Below are positions 9,701-17,009 of a DNA stretch of 64,000 nucleotides, piece by piece. Within the stretch, counting starts at the first letter, position 1, and each line of letters begins with the position of its first letter. The position numbers and the translations under genes were made by a program. Under the pieces are notes generated by a model. It searched no databases. It was not told where the DNA came from and saw only the letters and a list, made by a program, of their open reading frames with translations. This DNA comes from Bacteroidetes bacterium UBA5697 (GTDB lineage: Bacteria > Bacteroidota > Bacteroidia > B-17B0 > Aurantibacillaceae), in NCBI GenBank assembly GCA_002420145.1, contig DIHL01000016.1:1-64000 (forward strand). The letters are read 5' to 3'.

Positions 9701-11234
9701 CACGCTTGATAGCCCACAAATTAATGCTAAGCTTAAATTTTTTAAATGTTCCATTGTTGTTGATTATACAAATGTTCAATACATCATAAATGGCGATGTT
9801 GAAATACTTCCAAAACAAATTAGGTTTGATAATATTTTAGTTCAGGATGTCCCTTATAAAGGTATGGCAGGTGGAAATACAGGTAATTTGTCGGGGAATA
9901 TATTTCACAACAATTTTAAAGATATGCGGATTGACTTTGACTTGAACACAAACAAGTTAATGGTTTTAAATACAACGGCTGCAAATAATCCAAGTTATTA
10001 TGGAACAGCTTATGCTTCTGGTAACGCGGGAATTTATGGTTTTGTTGATGATATAAAAATGGAATTAAATTTAAAAACTTCTGGAGGCACTTATTTTTAT
10101 ATCCCTTTAGATGGGCCTTCTGAAATCGGGAATAATGATTTTATAAAATTTGTAACAAAAGACACTGTAAAAACTATAGTTAAAAAAACAAAGTCTAACT
10201 TTTCGTTGGATTTTAATTTAGAAGCTACTAGGGATGCAGAAGTGCAATTAATATTTGATGAAAAATCTGGTGATATTATTAAAGCTAGAGGCGATGGTAT
10301 TTTAAATATGAAAATTGATAGTAGAGGCAAATTTGATATGTTTGGTGATTATGTTCTCTCTACTGGAGATTATTTATTTACGCTTGAAAATTTTGTGACT
10401 AAGAAGTTTGAAATTCAAAAGGGTAGTTCAATAAAATGGAATGGAAATGTTTACAAAGCTAATATTGACATTGTAGCTAATTATAAGCAGAGGGCATCAA
10501 TTAAACCTCTGTTTCCTAATGATTCGGTAAATAATTACAATAAACGATTTCCTGTAGATTGTAAGTTGTATATGAAAGATAAATTAACTTCTCCTGATAT
10601 AACATTTGGAATTGAATTGCCAACCATTGATGAAAATACTCGATCTGCAATCAAGAGTTTATTAAATGACGAGAATGAATTAAATAGACAAGTCTTTTCT
10701 TTATTATTATTACGAAGTTTTGTAACACCTCTTTCTGTTGCCGGGTCTGGAGGTATTAGTGCGGGTGGTGCAGCAGCTGCTACAGGTTCTGAGATGTTAA
10801 GTAACAAAATGAGTAATTGGTTAAATGGGATTACTAAAGATGTTGATATAGGTGTAAATTACAGGCCCGGCGGAACTTTAAGTAGCGATGAGTTAGATTT
10901 GGCTTTATCAAAACAATTATTTAATAATCGATTAACGATTGATGGAAACTTTGGAGTAGCAAACAATAATACTCCTACAAATTCAACAACCACAAAAAAC
11001 AATAATACCAGTAACTTAATTGGAGATGTTACTTTAGAATATAAATTATCCGAATCAGGGAAGTACAGAGTAAAAGGCTTCAACAGAAGCAACGATAATA
11101 CAGAAATAGCAACTAGTGGAGGTCCGTTTACGCAGGGTGTTGGTATATTTTATCGAGAAGAATATGAAAGTTTAAGCGAGTTGTATAAACGTTATCTCGC
11201 TAAGTTCAAAAAGAAGGATAAAACGAATAAATAA
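6729..11234 (+). CDS. tamB: TamB-like translocation and assembly module protein
   Basis: A 1501-residue AsmA/TamB-type envelope protein. An uncleaved N-terminal anchor (residues about 12-34) fixes it in the inner membrane. The rest is a long series of beta-strand repeats expected to form a hydrophobic groove across the periplasm, used for lipid transfer or assembly of outer-membrane proteins. The conserved C-terminal DUF490/TamB domain covers about residues 1090-1460 and includes GRGKFDMFGDYVLSTGDYLFTLEN-like and PDITFGIELP segments. A glycine/alanine-rich stretch (GSGGISAGGAAAATGSE, about 1340) precedes a DVDIGVNYRPGG barrel-like tail. Bacteroidota TamB proteins are usually 1400-1700 residues. 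No tamA is adjacent. Codon use matches the neighbours. Confidence 0.88.
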   Translation: MNALGKITRILWKTILFSVLLIVILCNLLFVALQTETFQTWSAQKLTAYLSKELNTNLNIERVKISLISNVTLEGVFISDKHHDTLVYGKSITVDVTGFNYKTQQLKLDEVELTNIKVKLLKYKNEEDWNFQYLADYFASNDTTRTDTTKSPWKIYYGDLKLNNVDFIYHLLRDTNKIVQNMNYRNIHVSNIYGTFTDIDFKGDTIFAQINNLRAKEQSGIELKHLTTRAKLSSTELRCDSIYLKTPNSFVKGNLQFKYDHWEDYQDFINKVYIKGNLRDSTYVCFKDIAYFAEDINGFEEVIYVTGKVRGYVNDLSGTNMNMSYRKHTQFIGDASITGLPDFEKSFIHFDAQKLSTSKSDLENFPIPPFDKPSYLNLPKELENLGVISYRGKFDGFVNDFVTYGTFKTNVGSLKTDLHLKNDKNKLVEYSGSIATTNFNLSKLFPGVKFVGPISLSSKVKGKGFKTEDLDAEFDGMVRSINYNNYQYDNVKIDGTFKNQIFKGNVISKDTNANFDFIGSIDFNNKLPKMDFISTINNFDLEKTHFSTPQLNGKVSSQILINLNGNSIDNLSGQINFDNTIYTTVEGKVNKLSSFNLDLDQSTEIKNIKLNSNIANVQLTGKYNLSTLPNAFKQYLNEYFPTFVKTRTRYIYSDKADLKLKIKNYAIVKELFTKDLMIGSNALIEGSFDASINYLYLKTNSDLIEYSGVKFKGNNIAVNSLTNGVKFTYNSKAINISDSFAFKNPSFVFVANDKITNFNLNWDNLMSPNNAGIVNGKAIFETTQATILLDKIRYVVEDSVWQIVKYNPITIDTSFAVKINSLTFYNQNQLITIDGNLSKKSNDKVDIHIQNFKLAQLNPFLKDAKLSIEGNVTGSTSVFSAFGKPLISSEVGFNDLKLNNKLIGFGEIKSEYDPQKEYVNINGYSAFAKDFDGNLMKNIIFNGYYYPKRKEESLDISFKAEPFDLSLLQPYFKDIFTVKIGYLNGNGTITGTLDSPQINAKLKFFKCSIVVDYTNVQYIINGDVEILPKQIRFDNILVQDVPYKGMAGGNTGNLSGNIFHNNFKDMRIDFDLNTNKLMVLNTTAANNPSYYGTAYASGNAGIYGFVDDIKMELNLKTSGGTYFYIPLDGPSEIGNNDFIKFVTKDTVKTIVKKTKSNFSLDFNLEATRDAEVQLIFDEKSGDIIKARGDGILNMKIDSRGKFDMFGDYVLSTGDYLFTLENFVTKKFEIQKGSSIKWNGNVYKANIDIVANYKQRASIKPLFPNDSVNNYNKRFPVDCKLYMKDKLTSPDITFGIELPTIDENTRSAIKSLLNDENELNRQVFSLLLLRSFVTPLSVAGSGGISAGGAAAATGSEMLSNKMSNWLNGITKDVDIGVNYRPGGTLSSDELDLALSKQLFNNRLTIDGNFGVANNNTPTNSTTTKNNNTSNLIGDVTLEYKLSESGKYRVKGFNRSNDNTEIATSGGPFTQGVGIFYREEYESLSELYKRYLAKFKKKDKTNK

Positions 11235-11261
11235 ATTAATTAATTAATTAATTTATTTATT
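11226..11261. repeat. 36-bp all-AT perfect palindrome at convergent gene ends
   Basis: A perfect palindrome made only of A and T, built from TAAT/AATT tetramers, spans the tamB stop codon (TAA ending at 11234) and the aquaporin stop codon (11253). It could fold as a hairpin in RNA from either strand. It may act as a weak bidirectional terminator, but it has no GC stem, so it is not a classical intrinsic terminator. Confidence 0.6.
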
Positions 11262-11900
11262 TATTGGAAGTAATAATTTCCAAATGATAACACCAATAAC
11301 TGCTCCCGTTATTGGTGCAACTATATAAATCCACATATGTTCTGTGTTTCCTGAAATAATTGCCGGAGCTATGGAACGAATAGGATTCATGGATGCTCCA
11401 CATATAGGTCCAGCAAATAATGCTTCTAATAATACAACTCCTCCAATCGCAACTCCCGAAAACATTCCTTGTTCTTTTGTTCCCTTTGCAACTTGCAGAA
11501 TCACAAACATTAAAATAAAAGTTAGAATTAATTCTAAAATAAACGATTGCATTGCCGAGCCAGATGGCAGTGTAGCTCCTAATGTATTATTAAATGGAAA
11601 TAATAATTTTAAACTTATACTAGCTATAAATGCTCCAAGTCCCTGACTTATAATATAAGGTATAATTTCTTTTATAGGGAATGATTTTGCAATCCAAAAA
11701 GCAATTGTAACAGCTGGATTTAAATGTGCTCCAGATATATCTCCAACTGCGTATATCATAGCTGATACTATTAATCCAAAAGTTATTGCTATTCCTAAAT
11801 GTGTAATAATACCACCTGTTTCTTGATTGATGATAATAGCACCAGTTCCACAAAAAACTAAAGCAAATGTTCCTATAAGTTCGGCTAAATATTTTCGCAT
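11253..11900 (-). CDS. MIP-family aquaporin/aquaglyceroporin in arsenic operon
   Basis: A 215-residue six-helix channel of the major intrinsic protein family. The first half-helix has the canonical NPA (61-63, ISGAHLNPAVT). The second has NPI (172-174, GASMNPIRSIAPA), with Ile replacing the usual Ala and followed by the selectivity-filter Arg175. It is the last gene of the arsR-DUF6428-arsenate reductase unit, starting 1 bp after the reductase stop codon, so it is co-transcribed. No ArsB or Acr3 pump is present. By analogy with AqpS of Sinorhizobium, it probably lets arsenite formed by the reductase leave the cell down its gradient. It could instead carry other small neutral solutes. Confidence 0.85.
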   Translation of the reverse strand: MRKYLAELIGTFALVFCGTGAIIINQETGGIITHLGIAITFGLIVSAMIYAVGDISGAHLNPAVTIAFWIAKSFPIKEIIPYIISQGLGAFIASISLKLLFPFNNTLGATLPSGSAMQSFILELILTFILMFVILQVAKGTKEQGMFSGVAIGGVVLLEALFAGPICGASMNPIRSIAPAIISGNTEHMWIYIVAPITGAVIGVIIWKLLLPINK

Positions 11901-11901
11901 A

Positions 11902-12516
11902 TTATTTTATATTTGAAAAAACATAAAAGGTTTCTAATGCAATTTGTTTGCAACGCTCATCATATTTAGCATCTTGTAAAGGTGTATTATCAAATGCTTT
12001 TGGATCGTCATAAGTTGTTCCAATTCTTAATTCTACTCCAGGTATAAATGGGCAATTCTCTTCAGCATCACTGCAAGTCATAATTGCAGCAAATTCATGT
12101 TTAGGATTCACCTGATCATTATAAACCTTTGAAAAACACTCTATTGGTTTTTCTCTTTCGTCATAGTATAAGTGATAAATTGAGTTTATAGTCTCAGTTG
12201 TTTTTTTTATATCAAAGCCTATGCGTCTAACTGCGTTAATAGCATTAATATTAAAAGCAGTGGCTTTAGTGCCACCTGAAAAAGTTTGAACATTATTTAC
12301 TTTGTAGTAATCTGCTGCAACCTGCGCCCATATTTGTCCAAAATGACTTCTACGAGAATTATGTGTGCAAACATAAACTAACTGTATTGGTTTATGTTCT
12401 TGTTTTTTTTGTTGGATGTATTGTGATATTTTCTCTAAAAGAATTTTTCTTTCTGGTTTAATAGAAGGAAAATCGTTTACCAAATTATCACAGTAGGTTT
12501 TAATATTAGTAATCAT
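11902..12516 (-). CDS. arsC: Arsenate reductase, thioredoxin-coupled LMW-phosphatase type
   Basis: A 204-residue protein of the low-molecular-weight tyrosine phosphatase fold. The P-loop is CTHNSRRS with nucleophile Cys50 and Arg56. A second pair, Cys148 and Cys155 in TCSDAEENCP, has the same seven-residue offset as Cys82/Cys89 of the thioredoxin-coupled ArsC of plasmid pI258. That triad supports reduction of arsenate to arsenite by a disulfide relay rather than protein dephosphorylation. It carries about 45 extra N-terminal residues compared with the short Gram-positive form. It sits between the DUF6428 gene (11 bp upstream) and the aquaporin gene (1 bp downstream). Some databases would label it protein-tyrosine-phosphatase. 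Confidence 0.88.
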   Translation of the reverse strand: MITNIKTYCDNLVNDFPSIKPERKILLEKISQYIQQKKQEHKPIQLVYVCTHNSRRSHFGQIWAQVAADYYKVNNVQTFSGGTKATAFNINAINAVRRIGFDIKKTTETINSIYHLYYDEREKPIECFSKVYNDQVNPKHEFAAIMTCSDAEENCPFIPGVELRIGTTYDDPKAFDNTPLQDAKYDERCKQIALETFYVFSNIK

Positions 12517-12527
12517 ATTTTAGTTTA

Positions 12528-12998
12528 TTAGCAGCATTTACCACCAGGTGTGCAACAGCTTTGGTTATTTGATAAGTCTACTAAGTTTACTTTTAATTTT
12601 TCAGCAGGAATCCCACACTTATCTTGCGCTAAGCAGTTTGTTTGAGTTGAGTTTAAAGTAAAATCTTTACCGTTAAATTCTATACTATATTTTCCAATAG
12701 TTTCACTTTGATATTCTACTTCTATTTCAGCATCTTCTAATCCTAAAACTTTTTCAGATAAAGAAATAATGTCATTTAATTTTTTTGGAGCTAAACGATG
12801 GTCAAAGTCATTAGCTTCCCACAATTGAAAATTGACTACTTTCTCATTTCTTACAGTTCCGCCGCAATCAATAAAGTTTTTGGTTACTTGTCCTACTTCT
12901 GTTACGTGAAAGTGTTGAGGAACTTTAGTTCCATTTGGTAATACAAAGTTTAAGTCTGTAACTGTACTTAATTGTTTTTTAAATTCTGAAAGTTTCAT
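12528..12998 (-). CDS. DUF6428-like protein of the arsenic operon
   Basis: A 156-residue cytoplasmic protein of unknown function that I recognise as a common companion of arsR and arsC in Bacteroidota. It has no signal peptide or membrane helix. The body is an alpha/beta-looking domain (VLPNGTKVPQHFHVTEVG, LSEKVLGLEDAEIEVEY). The tail holds clustered cysteines (TNCLAQDKCG and SCCTPGGKCC), suitable for binding arsenite or another soft metal(loid). It lies between arsR (55 bp upstream) and arsC (11 bp downstream). A second ArsR-like half-site pair sits directly upstream. A role as arsenite chaperone or sensor is inference only. Confidence 0.75.
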   Translation of the reverse strand: MKLSEFKKQLSTVTDLNFVLPNGTKVPQHFHVTEVGQVTKNFIDCGGTVRNEKVVNFQLWEANDFDHRLAPKKLNDIISLSEKVLGLEDAEIEVEYQSETIGKYSIEFNGKDFTLNSTQTNCLAQDKCGIPAEKLKVNLVDLSNNQSCCTPGGKCC

Positions 12999-13018
12999 GA
13001 TGTTTTGTTTTTAGTTTT

Positions 13019-13040
13019 ATATCGTTATTTTACGATGTAT
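13019..13040. promoter_or_regulatory. Second, imperfect ArsR-type operator
   Basis: ATCGTTATTTTACGAT (13021-13036) has inverted arms ATCGT and ACGAT. It matches 13 of 16 positions of the core of the perfect palindrome upstream of arsR (ATCGTAAAATTACGAT). It lies between the arsR stop codon and the DUF6428 start, so ArsR may also control an internal promoter there. Confidence 0.6.
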
Positions 13041-13053
13041 TTAGTTGAATGTT

Positions 13054-13383
13054 TTAGCAGCATTTAGGTTTTGAAGTATAAGAATCAAATAAAGAATTGA
13101 TATATTCTTTTGCTATTTCCCATTCTTTCTCATCTATACAATAACAGATCTTAGTACCATCAATATCGCCTTTGATTAAGCTGGCTTCTTTTAGTTCTTT
13201 TAAATGTTGTGATACTGTACTTTGAGATAATGGTAATTCGTCTACAATGTCTCCGCAAACACAAGCCTGTTTTTTAATTAATAACTGTAATATTGCTACA
13301 CGAGCTGGATGAGCCAATGCTTTAGCGTATTTAGATATTTTATTATCCTTAACTGTAAATTCTTCAGATTTAGTAGTTCCCAT
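13054..13383 (-). CDS. arsR: ArsR/SmtB-family arsenic-responsive repressor
   Basis: A 109-residue winged-helix repressor. The recognition region LSQSTVSQHLKELKEASLI follows a CVC metal-binding pair, Cys41 and Cys43 in ACVCGDIVDEL, the usual arsenite-sensing position of ArsR. Further cysteines (CYC near 94-96 and the terminal KCC) could complete the site. It should repress its own operon and release DNA on binding arsenite. A perfect 28-bp palindrome overlaps the start codon, a textbook autoregulatory layout. Length and start (MGTTKSEEF) agree with the family. Confidence 0.93.
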   Translation of the reverse strand: MGTTKSEEFTVKDNKISKYAKALAHPARVAILQLLIKKQACVCGDIVDELPLSQSTVSQHLKELKEASLIKGDIDGTKICYCIDEKEWEIAKEYINSLFDSYTSKPKCC

Positions 13384-13409
13384 ATTAATCGTAAAATTAC
13401 GATTAATAT
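13382..13409. promoter_or_regulatory. ArsR operator: perfect 28-bp palindrome over the arsR start
   Basis: Arms ATATTAATCGTAA (13382-13394) and TTACGATTAATAT (13397-13409) flank AA with no mismatch. The site overlaps the first base pairs of the arsR start codon. On the minus strand the palindrome centre contains TAATTTTA, a possible -7 box, with a TTTG about 20 nt upstream. A bound repressor would therefore cover the promoter. Confidence 0.85.
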
Positions 13410-13426
13410 TTTAATTCACCAAATAA

Positions 13427-13765
13427 TTATTGTACATCAATTATAAATTGTTTGGTAGCTGATGTATCTCGGTATTTTATTAAGGCAAAATTAAGTGTAG
13501 CTTTCCCTTTTTCTAAAGTTCTAAAATTAAAGTCTACACCTTTTTCATTTCCTCTAAAAACTGAACCATAGTAGTCTAAAACTTTACTGTCATAATTGCT
13601 ATTGATTTGCCACATGTATCCAGTAGTATGATTTTCTGGTAAACTAATTCTAAATTTTTCCCCTAAGTTGATTGAATTTTCTAAAGGAGCTTCTTTAGTA
13701 GCTTGTTGGTAGGAACAACCTGATATAACTAATAGGATTAAAAAGGCAAAAAAGTTTGTTTTCAT
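13427..13765 (-). CDS. Chagasin-like (I42) cysteine-protease-inhibitor lipoprotein
   Basis: A 112-residue small lipoprotein. The signal peptide ends in a lipobox (VISGC, Cys17). The mature domain has the I42 inhibitor hallmarks: a TTGYMW loop (NHTTGYMWQI, replacing the NPTTGY consensus), a middle strand-loop (GSVFRGNEKGVDF) and a last segment (LIKYRDTSATKQFIIDV) where R.W is usual. Chagasin-type proteins block papain-like peptidases. The divergence of the NPTTG and RPW motifs leaves inhibitory activity uncertain. It is upstream of arsR on the same strand but separated by the operator, so it is probably not part of the arsenic response. Confidence 0.7.
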   Translation of the reverse strand: MKTNFFAFLILLVISGCSYQQATKEAPLENSINLGEKFRISLPENHTTGYMWQINSNYDSKVLDYYGSVFRGNEKGVDFNFRTLEKGKATLNFALIKYRDTSATKQFIIDVQ

Positions 13766-13842
13766 AAGTCAAATATAATCTCCTTATTCTTCAGTTTGTT
13801 TATTTTACATATTTTAACAGCTAAAAAAGTTGTATTTTTATG

Positions 13843-13858
13843 TTGGCACGAGATTTGG
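13843..13858 (+). promoter_or_regulatory. Sigma-54-like (-24/-12) promoter of the DUF3108 gene
   Basis: TTGGCACGAGATTTGG matches the RpoN consensus TTGGCACG-N4-TTGC at every defined position except the last (G for C). The GG and GG dinucleotides have the correct 10-nt separation. A start site near 13870 would give a leader of about 13 nt before the ATG at 13883. No enhancer-binding regulator gene is in the window. Confidence 0.55.
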
Positions 13859-13882
13859 ATTTATTATACCAAACGTACTAAA

Positions 13883-14731
13883 ATGAAAACTATTAAACAT
13901 ATTGCAATTATCGCATCTGCTGTTGTAGCTACTGTGGCTTTATGTTCTGCAGGCTATTATATCTCAGTTGAAGAAAAATTAGACCAAATTATTCCTACAG
14001 AAGTTCCTAAAAAAGAATTGCCAGTTAAAACTAACGAGGCATTTAAAGAAGGTGAGATTTTATCTTATCGCTTACATTATGGTATGATGGATGCAGGTGT
14101 TATTTTAATGGAAGTAAAACCAGAAGTTATTGAGGTAGCTGGTAGAAAAGTATATCATATTGTTGGTAACGGATATTCTAAAGGAACTTTTGATTGGTTT
14201 TTTAAAGTCCGTGACAGATATGAAACGTTTATGGATAAAGACGCCTTGTTACCTTGGATGTTTGTTCGTAGAGTATATGAAGGAGGAACTACTATTAATC
14301 AAGATTATACTTTCAACCATTATACAAACAAAGTAGATGTTGGTGGTGGCGAAAAAGTAGAAATTCCCGAAGGAACACAGGATATGATTTCTTCTTTTTA
14401 TTCAGCTCGTAATTTAGATTTAACAAATGCCAAAGAAGGTGATGTGTTTACGATTAACAGTATTGTCGATAAAGAAATTTGGCCATTGAAAATTAGATTT
14501 GTGGGAAGAGAAAAAATTACCTGCGATATTGGAACCTTTAATTGTGTGAAATTTAGACCAATAGTTCAAAAAGGACGTATTTTTAAACGTGAAGACGATT
14601 TAAATGTATGGTTAACTGATGATAAAAACCATGTACCATTAAGAGCTCAAGCAAAGTTAGTAGTTGGTTCTATTAAGTTGGATATTGTTTCCGTAAAAAA
14701 CTTAGCTAATCCAACTTCAGAAGTTAAGTAA
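13883..14731 (+). CDS. DUF3108 periplasmic/outer-membrane-associated protein
   Basis: A 282-residue protein starting at MKTIKHIAI. An open frame extends 29 codons further upstream, but that stretch overlaps the -24/-12 promoter, so I reject it. Residues 1-25 are a signal peptide or anchor. The rest matches DUF3108: GEILSYRLHYGMMDAGVILMEV, the GKGTFDWFFKVRDRYETFMD-like block, and CVKFRPIVQKGRIFKREDDLNVWLTDDKNHVPLRAQAKLVVGSIKLDI in pieces. The family forms an LPS-assembly-like beta structure in the envelope, of unknown function. It is a single gene followed by a strong hairpin terminator. Confidence 0.85.
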   Translation: MKTIKHIAIIASAVVATVALCSAGYYISVEEKLDQIIPTEVPKKELPVKTNEAFKEGEILSYRLHYGMMDAGVILMEVKPEVIEVAGRKVYHIVGNGYSKGTFDWFFKVRDRYETFMDKDALLPWMFVRRVYEGGTTINQDYTFNHYTNKVDVGGGEKVEIPEGTQDMISSFYSARNLDLTNAKEGDVFTINSIVDKEIWPLKIRFVGREKITCDIGTFNCVKFRPIVQKGRIFKREDDLNVWLTDDKNHVPLRAQAKLVVGSIKLDIVSVKNLANPTSEVK

Positions 14732-14750
14732 AACAAGATATTAAAAATTT

Positions 14751-14785
14751 AAAAGGATATTGTGTAAATCAATATCCTTTTTCTA
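14751..14785 (+). terminator. Intrinsic terminator after the DUF3108 gene
   Basis: A 12-bp perfect stem, AAAAGGATATTG (14751-14762) and CAATATCCTTTT (14770-14781), with a 7-nt loop, followed by TCTATTTTT. The T-rich tail also contains the -7 box of the next gene. Confidence 0.8.
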
Positions 14786-14791
14786 TTTTTA
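14784..14791 (+). promoter_or_regulatory. Probable -7 box of tryptophan dioxygenase gene
   Basis: TATTTTTA is one mismatch from TAnnTTTG and ends 5 nt before the ATG at 14797, again predicting a nearly leaderless transcript. It overlaps the T-tract of the preceding terminator. Confidence 0.35.
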
Positions 14792-14796
14792 GCCTT

Positions 14797-15804
14797 ATGG
14801 AATTGAAAAAAGAAATAATCGACCGAGTTCATCAGCTTGAAGAAAAATACAGCCTTATGGGCCAAAGTTTAGATAGTTATTTAGATGGACTTTTGTTATC
14901 AAATTATTTGACCTATTGGGATTACATCCAAGTTGATACTCTATTAACTCTTCAAAATCCTAAAACAGATTTTCCTGATGAAAAAATTTTCATCATGTAT
15001 CATCAAATTACAGAATTGTATTTCAAGCTATCGCTTCATGAAATGGAGCAAATTGCTAATAATGGAAAAAATATTCAGCCAAATGGACATGATCAAGGTT
15101 GGAAAGAAACTTTAGATGTAAATTTTTTCGCAGAACGTATTACACGTATCAATCGTTATTTCGAATCATTAACCAAATCGTTTGAGATTATGGTAGATGG
15201 TATGGAAAAAGAACAGTTTTTACGCTATCGTATGGCTTTGCTTCCTGCTAGCGGTTTTCAAAGTGCTCAATATCGTAAAATTGAAATTTGCGCAACCGAT
15301 TTTTTTAATTTAGTGGATAAAGATGTTCGTCCAAGTTTAGTGGGTAAAAATCCTAGCATTGAAGAAATGTTCCAAAATATTTATTGGAACAAAGGCGCCA
15401 CCGAATTAGCTACTGGTAAAAAAACGTTAACGCTTAATCAGTTTGAGAAAAAATATGGAGCAGAATTTATTGCCTTAGCTAAAGAATATCAACCGAAAAA
15501 TATGTGGGCTAAGTATAAATCATTATCAGCTCACGATCAACAAAATCCAAAACTAATTAATGCATTAAAAGAATTAGATGTAAATGTAAACATCAATTGG
15601 CCATTAATGCATTATAAAAGTGCAGTTAAATATTTACAACAAAACACCGAAGATATTGCCGCTACTGGGGGAACTAATTGGCAAAAGTATTTACCTCCCC
15701 GTTTCCAAAAACGTATTTTTTACCCTGAAATATGGACTGAGCAAGAACATGAGGATTGGGGAAAGGGTTGGGTAGAAACCAATGTATTTAGAATGGGAAA
15801 ATAA
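14797..15804 (+). CDS. kynA: Tryptophan 2,3-dioxygenase
   Basis: A 335-residue heme dioxygenase that opens the indole ring of L-tryptophan to N-formylkynurenine, the first step of the kynurenine route. The family signature HQITELYFKLSLHEM (about residues 69-83) holds the substrate-contacting His. YRMALLPASGFQSAQYRKIE is also characteristic. This is the longer Bacteroidota form of the family. No kynurenine formamidase, kynureninase or monooxygenase is adjacent, so the pathway must be completed elsewhere. It stands alone between a terminator and porQ, so use for NAD synthesis or catabolism cannot be decided. Confidence 0.9.
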   Translation: MELKKEIIDRVHQLEEKYSLMGQSLDSYLDGLLLSNYLTYWDYIQVDTLLTLQNPKTDFPDEKIFIMYHQITELYFKLSLHEMEQIANNGKNIQPNGHDQGWKETLDVNFFAERITRINRYFESLTKSFEIMVDGMEKEQFLRYRMALLPASGFQSAQYRKIEICATDFFNLVDKDVRPSLVGKNPSIEEMFQNIYWNKGATELATGKKTLTLNQFEKKYGAEFIALAKEYQPKNMWAKYKSLSAHDQQNPKLINALKELDVNVNINWPLMHYKSAVKYLQQNTEDIAATGGTNWQKYLPPRFQKRIFYPEIWTEQEHEDWGKGWVETNVFRMGK

Positions 15805-15843
15805 TTGCACAATAAAGCTTATTTTTAGGCGTTTATAATCATA

Positions 15844-16911
15844 TTGAAAAAAATAATTACATATATTCTCGTTATTCTTAGTTCTGGCATTTTTGCTCAA
15901 ATTGGAGGCATGAAAACTTTTAGTTTTTTAAGTCTGCCAGTTCCTGCTCGTTCCAATGCATTAGGCGGTGCTTCTATCGCTATTTGGGATAAAGATGTCA
16001 ATCTTGGATATAGCAATCCTGCTTTATTAAGTCCAAGTTCATCTAATCAATTATCACTGAATTATGTCAATTTTGTTTCGGATGTGAATTATGGTAATTT
16101 TTTATACGCCAAACAATTTAAAAAATACGGAACATTTGGCGTTGGTTTGCAGTATTTTAATTATGGTAAGTTTGACGGAAGAGATGAATATAATATTGAA
16201 ACAGGAACTTTTAAAGCAGCTGATTATTCATTAAATCTTTCGTTTGCAAAAACTTTAAATAAGGATAGTACATTATCATTAGGGGTAACATTAAAAACCA
16301 TATATTCTTATTATGATATTTACTATTCTTTAGGAAACGCCATTGATGTTGGATTAACATACCATAATAAAAAACAGTTTACCGTTTCTTTATTAGCTAA
16401 AAATTATGGAAAGCAGTGGATGCCTTACTTTGAGGGTGCTCCAAAAGAAAATATGCCTAGCGATTTGCAAATTGGTATAAGTAAAAAGATTTCAAAGGCA
16501 CCATTTAGAATTATTGCACAATACGACCAATTATTAAAATGGGATTTGACTTATGTAGATCCGCAAGATGTATCAAAAGACATTGACCCATTCACAAATA
16601 AACCCATTGTAAAAACCCAAAAAGAAAAAAGAAACGAGAAAATTGGTGATTGGTTTGATAAATTAGGACGACATTTAACAATAGGAACTGAGGTATTAAT
16701 AGGTAAAAACTTTAGTCTAAGATTAGCTTATAATTTCAAAAAAGGAAAAGAAATGTCCTTACCTGATGTGAAAAAAGCAAACGGTTTATCGGCAGGTTTT
16801 GGCTTTAAAGTATATAAATTTCACTTAGATTATGCTTATTCTAAGTATGCTGCAAACGGCAATTCTCATACAATCGGTATTATGACCAATTTTAACTATT
16901 TCAAAAAGTAG
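15844..16911 (+). CDS. porQ: Type IX secretion system protein PorQ
   Basis: A 355-residue outer-membrane beta-barrel of the PorV/PorQ (FadL-like) family. The start is a TTG: an in-frame TAA lies three codons upstream, no ATG is available, and the TTG gives a full signal peptide (MKKIITYILVILSSGIFAQ). The mature N terminus GGMKTFSFLSLPVPARSNALGGASIA is the PorQ signature. PorQ and PorV act with PorU and PorZ in the attachment complex that processes T9SS cargo at the cell surface. That fits the six cargo proteins in this window. It ends with YSKYAANGNSHTIGIMTNFNYF, a closing barrel strand. Confidence 0.92.
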   Translation: MKKIITYILVILSSGIFAQIGGMKTFSFLSLPVPARSNALGGASIAIWDKDVNLGYSNPALLSPSSSNQLSLNYVNFVSDVNYGNFLYAKQFKKYGTFGVGLQYFNYGKFDGRDEYNIETGTFKAADYSLNLSFAKTLNKDSTLSLGVTLKTIYSYYDIYYSLGNAIDVGLTYHNKKQFTVSLLAKNYGKQWMPYFEGAPKENMPSDLQIGISKKISKAPFRIIAQYDQLLKWDLTYVDPQDVSKDIDPFTNKPIVKTQKEKRNEKIGDWFDKLGRHLTIGTEVLIGKNFSLRLAYNFKKGKEMSLPDVKKANGLSAGFGFKVYKFHLDYAYSKYAANGNSHTIGIMTNFNYFKK

Positions 16912-17009
16912 TTAATAATTCCAAATTATCTTAAACTCTCATTTTATTGCCGTAAATTTATGGCAAGATAGCTTATTAACTATCTCCGCAACTAAAACTA
17001 TTATTTGTT

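Noticed and set aside
13796..13882. 29-codon N-terminal extension of the DUF3108 gene
   Set aside because: It overlaps the sigma-54-like promoter, and the signal peptide begins at the later ATG (13883).
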